Shown here: positions 1 through 6,232 of the stretch, one piece after another
Position numbering within the stretch: position 1 is the first letter of the stretch
How the letters are laid out: every line of letters begins with the position of its first letter
Assembly: GCA_023487095.1 (NCBI GenBank)
Contig: JAMDEL010000085.1
Span: 1-17,813 of the forward strand
Reading direction: 5' to 3'
Source of the DNA: Patescibacteria group bacterium
Lineage (GTDB): Bacteria; Patescibacteriota; Doudnabacteria; UBA920
DNA length: 17,813 nucleotides
Notes under the pieces: generated by a model
The model's database searches: none
Seen by the model: only the letters and a program-made list of their open reading frames with translations
What the model was told of the DNA's origin: nothing
Translations under genes and position numbers: made by a program

Positions 1-209
1 CCCAAGTCAAGAAGCAGTGCTACTTCTGCTCCAACAAGATGAATACGGTGGACTATAAGGACACGCAAACCCTGCGCCGTTTTATGTCCCCGCACGCCAA
101 AATTTTAAACCACAACCGCACCGGCACCTGCCCCAAGCACCAGCGCATGATTTCCCAGGCCTTAAAGCGCGCCCGCCACATGGCCCTCTTGCCGTTCGTG
201 GCCAGCTAA
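1..209 (+). CDS. rpsR: 30S ribosomal protein S18, 3' part (5' end outside window)
   Basis: The frame is open from the left edge (first full codon at base 3) to a TAA at 207-209 and gives the last 68 residues of ribosomal protein S18, a small-subunit platform protein that pairs with S6. The visible sequence contains the family hallmarks: a YKD segment, LRRFMSPHAKIL, then TGTCPKHQR and the basic helix RARHMALLPFV at the C-terminus. A C-x-x-C pair near the start (QCYFC) and the later C-P-K-H suggest the zinc-binding (C+) form of S18. Known gene order in bacteria would put rpsF and ssb upstream, outside the window. No clear terminator follows, so readthrough into efp is possible. Confidence 0.95.
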   Translation, partial: QVKKQCYFCSNKMNTVDYKDTQTLRRFMSPHAKILNHNRTGTCPKHQRMISQALKRARHMALLPFVAS

Positions 210-280
210 CCCTTGCCGCTTAAGCTGGATTTAAATACTCGGCTTAAGGTTTTAGGTTTAAAATTATATCTTCTTCAACT

Positions 281-841
281 ATGGATTTAAACGATTTAAA
301 GATTGGCACCATTATCCTCTGGGAAAAACAGCCTGTGCAGGTGATTTGGTCCAACCGCATGCGCACCGCGCAAAGAAAACCGGTAATGCAGACCAAGCTC
401 AGGAATGTCATTACCGGAAAAGTTTATGAATATTCCTTCAAGTTCGGCGAAAGCATTGAAGAAGCCGATGTCACCCGCGAAAAGGCCAGCTTCCTGTACA
501 CTGACGCCGAAGGCACCCACTTCATGCCTCAAGAAACATTTGAGACCGTGGATATTTCCAAAGAAGTCACCGAAGAACAGGAAAAATTCCTCAAAGAAGG
601 CATGGAGGTTTCCATTTTGCGCTTCAATAACAAACCTGTTTCCATTGAGTTGCCAATTAAAATAGAGCTCAAAGTCACCGAAGCCCCGCCCGACACCAAA
701 GGCAACAGCGGGGGCAACGTTACCAAGCCCGTCACCCTGGAGACCGGATTGACGGTCAATGCGCCCATGTTCATCAAAGAAGGCGATACTTTACGCATTG
801 ACACCCGCAGTGGCGAATACGTGGAACGCGCCAGCAACTAA
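281..841 (+). CDS. efp: Elongation factor P
   Basis: The protein is 186 aa, the normal EF-P length. EF-P binds between the P and E sites of stalled ribosomes and helps peptide-bond formation at polyproline stretches. The N-terminal KOW-like domain carries the KLRNVITGKVYEYSF segment (about residues 39-53). The C-terminal OB domain ends with the diagnostic ETGLTVNAPMFIKEGD and the IDTRSGEYVERA tail. The residue at the domain I loop tip, where E. coli EF-P has modified Lys34, aligns without gaps to Gln31 (in TAQRKP), so the classical beta-lysylation site is absent. The ATG start has no obvious SD. It lies 71 nt after rpsR and is followed by a strong bidirectional terminator. Confidence 0.96.
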   Translation: MDLNDLKIGTIILWEKQPVQVIWSNRMRTAQRKPVMQTKLRNVITGKVYEYSFKFGESIEEADVTREKASFLYTDAEGTHFMPQETFETVDISKEVTEEQEKFLKEGMEVSILRFNNKPVSIELPIKIELKVTEAPPDTKGNSGGNVTKPVTLETGLTVNAPMFIKEGDTLRIDTRSGEYVERASN

Positions 842-852
842 ACCTGATATAC

Positions 853-881
853 AAAAACCCCCGCTCTAAGCGGGGGTTTTT
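853..881. terminator. Bidirectional intrinsic terminator between efp and the surface-protein gene
   Basis: An A5 run, CCCCCGCT, a short loop, AGCGGGGG and a T5 run form a GC-rich hairpin with A/T tracts on both sides. It can terminate efp from the left and the convergent minus-strand gene from the right. Confidence 0.9.
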
Positions 882-889
882 AAATCCTC

Positions 890-2038
890 TTATTTCAGGC
901 GGTAATCGCCGTAATCCATGACCGGTAAAAGCGGCCGGCTGTCATAGCCGTTGGCAGGCACCACCAGCCCCCACTGGCCGCCATTGTTGGTAAACACATC
1001 AGCACTGGGCACAGGAATCAGCCCGTCCTGATGGACAAAATACACTGTGCCGCCGCTCTTAATCCAGCTCCCCCACGGATGGGCCGCGCGCGAGGTGGAA
1101 ATCACATAACCGGAATCCGTTAAGCCGCTGTTATAAGCCAGGACTACCTGGCCGAAGCTGAAACCCAGCCCCCTGAAAGCTGAGGCGCTTGCAAAGCCGC
1201 TCTTGGTATTTCTGTAAACAATGTAAACAGTCCCGTCTTCACGGATCAGGCTGCCGTTGCTGTAAATGGAAGCACCCAGCACATTACCGCCTACTGGCGT
1301 CAAAGTCAGACTGGCCGTGGCAGTGCGGCCATACGCATCGCTTGCCCGGATGCTGAAACTCGCGGGCGAAGTACTAATCGCCGTGCCGGAAATCAGGCCA
1401 GACGTGGAAAGCGAGAGACCCGCGGGCAGGCTGCCGGAATTTATATAATAGGTATAATTGCCGCTGCCTCCCGTAACCTGAAGCTGATAGCTGTAGTACT
1501 GGTTAACCGTGGGCTGGGGCAGGCTGGTGGTGGTAAAGTATAAATCGCCGCCGCAGCCATAACCGGAATAGCAAGCGTTGCCGTTTACTGTCACATACAG
1601 GTTGTTGCACTGGCCCGAATAACAGATGCTCATGGTGGTTGAGCCGGGATTAATGCCATAAACACTCACCTGGCTGCCGGAAAAAGTGGCTGAAGCCACA
1701 TTGGGGTTGCTGTTGGAACCCAAATACAAGTACCCGGAATAGGTGTATGCAAAGTTGGCAGTCACATTGGTAGTCTGGCCCGGGTTAAGGGTCACACTGG
1801 TCGGGCTTAAGTAAAACGAACCGCTGCTGCCCACATTCACATACAGGGTGCCGCAGTTGGAAGAATACCCGCTCTGGCACACGGTAATATTCGCGCTGCC
1901 TGTATTCTGGCCATAGAGGTTTAAAGTATTGCCGGAAACATTAGCCGTAGCCACGTTCGGATTAGAACTGGAAACCGAATAGTTGCCGTAGTAATAGCTG
2001 TTATTGCTGTAAATGGTCACGCTTTGGCTTTGGCCCAC
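890..2038 (-). CDS. C-terminal part of a secreted Ig-like repeat protein, separated from its N-terminus by a nonsense codon
   Basis: This frame is the in-phase continuation of the gene at 2096-3007; the same frame is open from 2095 down to the TAA at 890. In full-length numbering (705 positions including the stop) it holds the rest of Ig-like repeat 3, repeat 4 (about 397-474, ending in a C-x4-C and NNLYVTV strand), a putative Ig domain of the He_PIG kind (about 489-570, with GSLPAGLSLSTSGLISG) and a C-terminal domain (about 575-705) with two related motifs, DGTVYIVYRNTKSGFAS and GGTVYFVHQDGLIPVP. The nominal start at 2036-2038 is a GTG inside a repeat with no SD, and there is no signal peptide, so as an independent gene it is unlikely to be functional. 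It is best read as the 3' half of one broken gene, or of one gene with a sequence error. Confidence 0.75.
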   Translation of the reverse strand: MGQSQSVTIYSNNSYYYGNYSVSSSNPNVATANVSGNTLNLYGQNTGSANITVCQSGYSSNCGTLYVNVGSSGSFYLSPTSVTLNPGQTTNVTANFAYTYSGYLYLGSNSNPNVASATFSGSQVSVYGINPGSTTMSICYSGQCNNLYVTVNGNACYSGYGCGGDLYFTTTSLPQPTVNQYYSYQLQVTGGSGNYTYYINSGSLPAGLSLSTSGLISGTAISTSPASFSIRASDAYGRTATASLTLTPVGGNVLGASIYSNGSLIREDGTVYIVYRNTKSGFASASAFRGLGFSFGQVVLAYNSGLTDSGYVISTSRAAHPWGSWIKSGGTVYFVHQDGLIPVPSADVFTNNGGQWGLVVPANGYDSRPLLPVMDYGDYRLK

Positions 2039-2095
2039 AGACAGGCTGACATTGCTCTGGCTGAAAGTGATGTTGCCAGAGCCGCAATTACCCCC

Positions 2096-2098
2096 TCA
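2096..2098 (-). other. In-frame TGA (TGG to TGA) that splits the surface-protein gene
   Basis: Two copies of the same repeat linker can be compared. The first reads G-G-C-W-G-S-N-C-G-S-G-N (W is residue 116). The second reads G-G-C-stop-G-G-N-C-G-S-G-N. The codon TGG in the first copy is TGA in the second, a single G to A change on the coding strand, and the frame continues on both sides without a shift. Confidence 0.9.
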
Positions 2099-3007
2099 GC
2101 AGCCGCCGCTGCCGCTTACCGTGACATATAAGTTGGCGCAGGTGTACGAACCGCCGCTTAAACAAACACTGAGCGTGCTGCTGCCCGCGCTGCTGCCATA
2201 AAGGTTGATGGTGTTGCCACTCATGTTGGCCGAAACCACGGAGCTGTTGCTGTTGCTGGAAATGTAAAAACTGCCGCTATAAAAATATGGCGCGCTGACC
2301 GTTACGGACATGCTTTGGCCGACGGTCAATGAAGGGTTGGTATTGCTGAAAGTAATATTACCCGTCATCCCGCCGCCCACGGTCACATAAATCGTGCCAC
2401 AGTTATTGCCATAGCTGTAAGAATAGCCTCCGCTTTGGCACACCGTAATACTGGCACTGCCCGCGCTGCTGCCATAAAGGCTAATCGTGCTGCCCGAAAT
2501 ATTGGCCGTAACTACGCTGGAATTGGAGTTGGAAGAAATATAGTAATTGCCGTAGTAATAGCTGCTGTTGCTGTAAATGGTCACGCTTTGGCTTTGACCC
2601 ACGCTCAATGAAGGGTTCGCGTTGCTGAAGGTAAGATTGCCGGAACCGCAATTGCTCCCCCAGCAGCCGCCGCTGCCGCCTATGGTCGCCGTTGAAGTCT
2701 GGTCAGAACCTATTTTGGCATACACGGAAGCCGAGACGCCCTGCTGCAAACCCAAATCTACAGCTACTGAGCAGTAGCCGCTGGAATTGGTGGTGCAGAC
2801 ATTGGTAGTAACGTTCCAGGTTGTGCTGTTGGTGTTTTGGTAGTACACATCCACACCCATATATGGCTGAGCCTGGTTAACCACAATCCTGACATTGTTG
2901 TTATTTTCCCACGAAGCTGACAAATACGGGCTATAGGCTTTGGCCACCTGGCCCAGGGGCGCTATGAGCAAAATGCCCATAATTAAGCCAAAAAATGCTT
3001 TTTTCAT
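2096..3007 (-). CDS. Secreted Ig-like repeat surface protein, N-terminal part
   Basis: The 303-residue product begins with a clear Sec signal peptide: MKK, a hydrophobic core FFGLIMGILLIAPLG, and a probable cleavage site after AKA at residue 24. A first domain (about 25-110) rich in N, T and Y contains a pair of cysteines. Two tandem Big2-like Ig repeats follow (about 124-211 and 217-297), each with a SLSVGQSxSVT entry strand, an Asn/Ser-rich middle, SGxTIxLYGSSAGS and a C-terminal strand with paired cysteines. The composition is almost free of charge, typical of extracellular stalk or adhesin-like repeats. The ATG follows a -35/-10 pair at 3048-3076. The frame ends at a TGA where the repeat family has Trp, so the intended protein is probably about 705 aa and includes 890-2095. 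The function is unknown; cell-surface attachment or structure is inferred from architecture only. Confidence 0.85.
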   Translation of the reverse strand: MKKAFFGLIMGILLIAPLGQVAKAYSPYLSASWENNNNVRIVVNQAQPYMGVDVYYQNTNSTTWNVTTNVCTTNSSGYCSVAVDLGLQQGVSASVYAKIGSDQTSTATIGGSGGCWGSNCGSGNLTFSNANPSLSVGQSQSVTIYSNSSYYYGNYYISSNSNSSVVTANISGSTISLYGSSAGSASITVCQSGGYSYSYGNNCGTIYVTVGGGMTGNITFSNTNPSLTVGQSMSVTVSAPYFYSGSFYISSNSNSSVVSANMSGNTINLYGSSAGSSTLSVCLSGGSYTCANLYVTVSGSGGC

Positions 3008-3047
3008 ATATTTTTTAAAGTTTAATTTAAGAGTTCTTTGACTTTAT

Positions 3048-3076
3048 ATTCTATAATTTTTTGGCCCGCCAGTCAA
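3048..3076 (-). promoter_or_regulatory. Sigma-70-type promoter of the surface-protein gene
   Basis: On the minus strand, TTGACT (3076-3071), a 17-nt spacer and TAGAAT (3053-3048) match the consensus at 5 of 6 positions each. The implied start near 3041 leaves about 33 nt of A/T-rich 5' UTR before the ATG at 3007. Confidence 0.6.
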
Positions 3077-3085
3077 TCAAGAAAC

Positions 3086-3128
3086 AGGCCCTCCAAATAC
3101 ATCCCTAAGGAAGCATAAAGGAGGGCCT
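3086..3128 (-). terminator. Probable terminator hairpin after the HNH gene
   Basis: AGGCCCTCC (3086-3094) and GGAGGGCCT (3120-3128) form a perfect 9-bp stem with a 25-nt loop, 16 nt beyond the HNH stop codon. The T tract on the minus strand is imperfect (GTTTCTTG), so termination may be weak. It could also be an mRNA 3' stabilising hairpin. Confidence 0.55.
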
Positions 3129-3144
3129 TAAAGCGCTTTCGGGC

Positions 3145-3714
3145 TCAGCAACCCAGAAGCATTTGATACCAGCCGACCAGCAGCTCAATGGTTTCGTCCA
3201 GGGTCATATCCCTGTAGCGCTCATCCTTGAACAGGATGTGCCAACCGATATGGCGATCCAGCCTGATGAGCATCAGGTTTTGGGTGCGGGCCTTTCCGCC
3301 ACGGGACTTCGGGATTAGGTGGTGGTAATTGCGGCCTTCGTGGGCACACAAGCGGGGCCTGGGCAGGCCCTGCTGGATTCTTTCCCCCATGTGAAGCTTG
3401 ACCCGCCGCAGACGTTCCAGCACCTGGATAATCCGGCCGAGCGGCCGGCCCCGGAACACAACCAGCCACCAAAACTGAAAGTACTGGAGACGCATCAGTG
3501 TTTGGCGTTGGACTGCCCAGACCATCCAGACCTGCCAGATGATTCTGGCTGTTGGAGATAGCTTCACCCTACTTTCCCAGACAGCGCGCGGCTCTTGGTG
3601 CGGCCTGCATCGGCCAGGCTCCCGGCTTTTGCTCCGTACTTCGCGCTTGCGCTGTTTTGCCCCGGACACTTGCCGGCGCAACCTGTTAGGATGACGCATA
3701 ACTGACTGTAGCAT
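3145..3714 (-). CDS. Small basic protein with a C-terminal HNH-nuclease-like domain
   Basis: The 189-residue product has a strongly Arg-rich N-terminal part (about 1-120, including a Trp-rich stretch IIWQVWMVWAV) and a C-terminal HNH-like core: HHLIPKSRGG at 131-140, Asn146, His155 and His159 (RHIGWH). This is the pattern of the beta-beta-alpha metal finger of HNH endonucleases, so metal-dependent DNA cleavage or binding is the likely activity. No RuvC or other nuclease lobe is visible, so it is not IscB-like. The start is supported by AGGGGG eight nt before the ATG, one of the best SDs in the window. It ends in TGA. Its own promoter and a structured leader with a terminator-like hairpin lie upstream. 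It could be a homing or mobile nuclease remnant or a cellular repair nuclease; the N-terminal half is not recognised. Confidence 0.7.
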   Translation of the reverse strand: MLQSVMRHPNRLRRQVSGAKQRKREVRSKSREPGRCRPHQEPRAVWESRVKLSPTARIIWQVWMVWAVQRQTLMRLQYFQFWWLVVFRGRPLGRIIQVLERLRRVKLHMGERIQQGLPRPRLCAHEGRNYHHLIPKSRGGKARTQNLMLIRLDRHIGWHILFKDERYRDMTLDETIELLVGWYQMLLGC

Positions 3715-3736
3715 GTAAATATCCCCCTTTGGACAT

Positions 3737-3762
3737 AAAAATACCCTGACGCAAGGTCAGGG
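3737..3762 (-). terminator. Intrinsic terminator or attenuator just upstream of the HNH gene
   Basis: On the minus strand CCCTGAC, loop CTTGC, GTCAGGG and then TATTTTT form a compact terminator ending about 22 nt before the HNH start codon. It can end the flavin/EamA operon transcript. Because a promoter lies upstream of it at 3859-3886, it would also act as an attenuator or as the 3' end of a short RNA. Confidence 0.75.
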
Positions 3763-3852
3763 TTTAGAACGTATGGGAAGTTGGGCGGGCCAGGCAATTG
3801 GGCAGGGTACGGGCAGGAAAATCGGAGTTGAAAATTTTTGCCTGGGTCTCAT
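3763..3852 (-). promoter_or_regulatory. Structured leader of the HNH gene (candidate attenuation element or small RNA)
   Basis: The stretch between the predicted start near 3852 and the terminator hairpin contains a perfect 8-bp pairing, CCAGGCAA (3845-3838) with TTGCCTGG (3797-3790), around a pyrimidine-rich 40-nt loop. Promoter, folded aptamer-like segment, terminator, SD and gene come in the order expected of a transcriptional attenuator. I do not recognise the fold as a named riboswitch. It may simply be the untranslated 3' region of the flavin operon. Confidence 0.35.
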
Positions 3853-3858
3853 ATCTCC

Positions 3859-3886
3859 ATTATACCAATTTTTAATCTTTTGCCAA
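3859..3886 (-). promoter_or_regulatory. Promoter of the HNH gene or its leader RNA, inside the end of the EamA gene
   Basis: TTGGCA (3886-3881), 16 nt and a perfect TATAAT (3864-3859) on the minus strand overlap the last codons and the stop of the transporter gene. This makes the HNH unit transcriptionally separable from the flavin operon. Confidence 0.6.
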
Positions 3887-4798
3887 GCTCATTTCAATCT
3901 GGGTCTGAAAATTATGCTTGGCCAGTTGCATGACCGCGTACAACAGAACGGCAATGCCCAAGACCTGGATATTATCCAACTCAACATGCAAGACAAAATA
4001 GTTCACCAAAACCGCAGCCAAAGGGAAACCGAGTTCCGCGATGGTTGCTACGGAGGCCTTGGTGTTTTGCAAACCCTTGTAATACAAAAACAGGGAAAAC
4101 ACCCCCGAAGCCATGGCAATAATCAGAATATACAAAAAGTTTTTTATGGAAATATGAGCTACTGTCCCTGCATCCAAAACTTTATAGTTTAAGCCCAAAA
4201 GAAAGACAAAAGCGATTAAAAAACGTAAACTGGTCACCATCCTGAAGCTGACGTCTTTAAGCGCATACCTGCCAAGCACTGTAGAGGCGCCCCAAAACAA
4301 GGCTGCCACGAGCGCTAAAATCACGCCCATGAATTGAGGGTTCCAGACCTCGCCCGGGTAAATTTGAGGCTTAAGCCCGGGGAAAGAAATCAGGTACGCG
4401 CCAAAAATCCCCAGAAGGGCCCAGAGCCAAAATCTATGGCCCAGTCTTTCCTTCAAAATGACGGAGGCCAGGCTGATGGCAATTATAGGCTGCAACTTTT
4501 GGAGCAAGATTGCCACGGAAGGGTTAACATAGGCGAAGGCCTGGGTAAAGGCCACGCTGGCCAGTGCGCTGCCGCACACGCCAACGAATACCAAAGCCAG
4601 CCAATCCCGGCCGCGCAAGGTTTTAAGCTCTTTCCGGCCCATAAACACAATAGGCAAAATAACCATGACATCCACCGCGTGCTCCGCCAGCACAATCAGG
4701 CCTGCAGGCAAATCTTTCAGCAAGGCCGTGCGGAAAGGCGCATCCGTCGCCCAAAGCATGGCGGCGAAAAAAATTAAATAGGGGCCGAATCTTTTCAT
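3872..4798 (-). CDS. EamA/DMT-family membrane transporter, last gene of the flavin operon
   Basis: From the chosen start the product is 308 aa with about ten hydrophobic helices arranged as two EamA halves. The first half includes LWATDAPFRTALLKDLP, and AFTQAFAYVNPSVAILLQKLQPII is the characteristic helix 3-4 region. The second half begins near ALFWGASTVLGRYALKDV. Drug/metabolite transporters export or import small metabolites across the inner membrane; substrate cannot be read from sequence. I place the start at the ATG at 4796-4798 because GGAG lies five nt upstream; an alternative GTG-type start 42 nt earlier would overlap ribH. It begins 16 nt after the ribH stop, so it is co-transcribed with flavin genes. 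A flavin or flavin-precursor substrate is a reasonable inference, since some EamA proteins (RibN) carry riboflavin. Confidence 0.88.
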   Translation of the reverse strand: MKRFGPYLIFFAAMLWATDAPFRTALLKDLPAGLIVLAEHAVDVMVILPIVFMGRKELKTLRGRDWLALVFVGVCGSALASVAFTQAFAYVNPSVAILLQKLQPIIAISLASVILKERLGHRFWLWALLGIFGAYLISFPGLKPQIYPGEVWNPQFMGVILALVAALFWGASTVLGRYALKDVSFRMVTSLRFLIAFVFLLGLNYKVLDAGTVAHISIKNFLYILIIAMASGVFSLFLYYKGLQNTKASVATIAELGFPLAAVLVNYFVLHVELDNIQVLGIAVLLYAVMQLAKHNFQTQIEMSLAKD

Positions 4799-4814
4799 AG
4801 TATCTCCGTTACGC

Positions 4815-5270
4815 TTAAAATTGAAGGCTGGCCAGCTCAAGAGCGGCCTCTACAGCCTCGCCGCCGACATGAAAACGGCTGCGCGCTTGCTTTACGCTGA
4901 ATACTGTCAGCACCCCAAAGCCAACCGGCAGCCGGAAATCCTGGGATACCCGCAGCACCCCTTCCTGCGCCATTTTGCAGACATAATCAAAATGAGGCGT
5001 TTCGCCGCGGATTACACAACCCAAAGCCACCAAGCAATCGTAACGCTGGGCCAAAGCCAATTTTTGCAAAGCAAAAGGGATTTCCACCGCACCAGCCACG
5101 GAGACCGTGGCTATATTTTTTTCCTTCACACCATATTTTTTTAGGGCCAACTTTGCCGAACGGAGCAAGCCTTCGGTAATCTCGCCATTAAACCGGGAAG
5201 TCACCAGCCCCACCTTGAACGCCCCTGCCTGGAGCGGTAATCTTTTCTGCGCCTTATTTTTTACCTGCAT
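4815..5270 (-). CDS. ribH: 6,7-dimethyl-8-ribityllumazine synthase
   Basis: The product (151 aa, family-typical) condenses 5-amino-6-ribitylaminouracil with 3,4-dihydroxy-2-butanone 4-phosphate, the penultimate step of riboflavin synthesis, usually as a 60-mer or pentamer. Visible motifs are SRFNGEITEGLL (residues 25-36), AGAVEIPFALQKLA, and CVIRGETPHFDYVC with the catalytic His. The end, GGEAVEAALELASL, matches the family C-terminal helix. One change is visible: the usual V-P-G-A-x-E-I-P is V-A-G-A-V-E-I-P. The start codon lies inside the end of ribE (17-nt overlap), implying translational coupling. RibE follows it in the pathway. Confidence 0.95.
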   Translation of the reverse strand: MQVKNKAQKRLPLQAGAFKVGLVTSRFNGEITEGLLRSAKLALKKYGVKEKNIATVSVAGAVEIPFALQKLALAQRYDCLVALGCVIRGETPHFDYVCKMAQEGVLRVSQDFRLPVGFGVLTVFSVKQARSRFHVGGEAVEAALELASLQF

Positions 5271-5850
5271 GACTATTATTCATTAAACTTTTAATGTATT
5301 TGGCTAAAATATCAAACTCCACGTTGACCGCGTCCCCGATTTTTTTGGCATGCAGATTGGTGTGCTGCCAGGTGTGCGGAATCAAATGCACCGTAAACTT
5401 GTTTTTGCCAGCCTTCACCACGGTCAGACTGACTCCTTCCACAGCCACCGAACCTTTGTCCGCCAGTAAACCCGCGCCGCCCTCCACGCCTATTGTCATT
5501 ACTTGCGATTCCCCTTCCGGCTTCAGACCAAGGACTGTGCCAGCGGCATCCACATGCCCCAGCACTAAATGACCGTCCAAACGGTCAGAGGCTTTTAAGG
5601 ACAGTTCCAGATTTACCTCTTCGCCTTTCTTCAGGGAAGCAAAGTAGGTTTTTTTCAGCGTCTCCGGCATATAAAAAAACTCCGCTGCCTTGCCAAGCTT
5701 GGCCACGGTAGAACAGACTCCGTTTACGGCCACGCTATCGCCGAGCTTCAAACGCCAGCCCTGGGGCTTGTCAACGGAAACCCGCAGGCCGCCGGACTGG
5801 GCGGCCACAGCCGTGATTTGGGATTTTTTTTGAATAATTCCGCTGAACAT
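5254..5850 (-). CDS. ribE: Riboflavin synthase, alpha subunit
   Basis: The 198-residue protein dismutates two molecules of dimethylribityllumazine to riboflavin. It has the typical duplicated lumazine-binding fold. The first copy starts MFSGII and carries SVAVNGVCSTV, MPETLKKT and GHLVLGHVD. The second carries KGSVAVEGVSLTV, HLIPHTWQHT and VNVEFDILAKY. The length and both signatures are normal, with S for L in the usual N-G-V-C-L-T. It starts 2 nt after the riboflavin-kinase stop and overlaps ribH by 17 nt. The gene is called ribE or ribC in different systems. Confidence 0.95.
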   Translation of the reverse strand: MFSGIIQKKSQITAVAAQSGGLRVSVDKPQGWRLKLGDSVAVNGVCSTVAKLGKAAEFFYMPETLKKTYFASLKKGEEVNLELSLKASDRLDGHLVLGHVDAAGTVLGLKPEGESQVMTIGVEGGAGLLADKGSVAVEGVSLTVVKAGKNKFTVHLIPHTWQHTNLHAKKIGDAVNVEFDILAKYIKSLMNNSHAGKK

Positions 5851-5852
5851 TT

Positions 5853-6224
5853 TTAGACTTTCAAAGCTTTAATCCTCGCAATGTCTTTGGCAATCTGTTT
5901 CTGCAGCAGCCTTTCGTTTTCATACTCTTTGAATGGGCGCAGGTACAAATGCAGGGTCAAGCTTAATTTTTTGCCATACAAGTTACCGCTAAAACCCAGC
6001 AGATGGGCTTCGATTTTCGGCAAACCGCGCTTGTCCAGCGGTCCAATTACTATGCCGGCTTTAAAAATTTTTCCCTGGGGCAAGACGGCCTTCCCCGCCC
6101 AGACGCCCAGCCTGATTTTTTGCTGGCTGCGCACAAATTGCCGGCGGTCCAAGTTGGCAGTGGGAAACCCCAGACGCCGGCCGATTTTTTCACCCGGCAC
6201 AACCTTGCCTAAAATTTCAAACAT
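5853..6224 (-). CDS. Riboflavin kinase, monofunctional (RibF kinase domain only)
   Basis: The product is only 123 aa and matches the C-terminal flavokinase half of bacterial RibF, which phosphorylates riboflavin to FMN with ATP. Seen are GRRLGFPTANL (residues 16-26), GVWAGKAVL, IEAHLLGF with the catalytic Glu, LYGKKLSL and the LRPFKEYEN segment followed by the KQIAKDI helix. The N-terminal FMN-adenylyltransferase domain of about 180 aa found in standard RibF is absent. The ATG lies only 8 nt after trxB, so this is a complete short gene, not a gene cut off by the window. FAD for TrxB must come from another enzyme. The start uses an AGGAG located at the trxB stop codon. A ribF name would imply the missing second activity. 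Confidence 0.9.
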   Translation of the reverse strand: MFEILGKVVPGEKIGRRLGFPTANLDRRQFVRSQQKIRLGVWAGKAVLPQGKIFKAGIVIGPLDKRGLPKIEAHLLGFSGNLYGKKLSLTLHLYLRPFKEYENERLLQKQIAKDIARIKALKV

Positions 6225-6232
6225 AATCGCGC

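Noticed and set aside
2096..2098. UGA recoding (UGA as Gly or Trp, as in Gracilibacteria/SR1 or Mycoplasma)
   Set aside because: None of the other intact genes has an in-frame TGA despite hundreds of Gly and many Trp codons, and TGA is a real stop in the HNH gene (3145) and the GGDEF-like gene (13943, followed by a terminator).
3145..3886. HEARO/OMEGA-type RNA-guided nuclease (IscB family) because an HNH gene follows a structured RNA
   Set aside because: The protein is only 189 aa with no RuvC, bridge-helix or PLMP-like segment, and the leader ends in an ordinary terminator. A named guide-RNA system cannot be supported.
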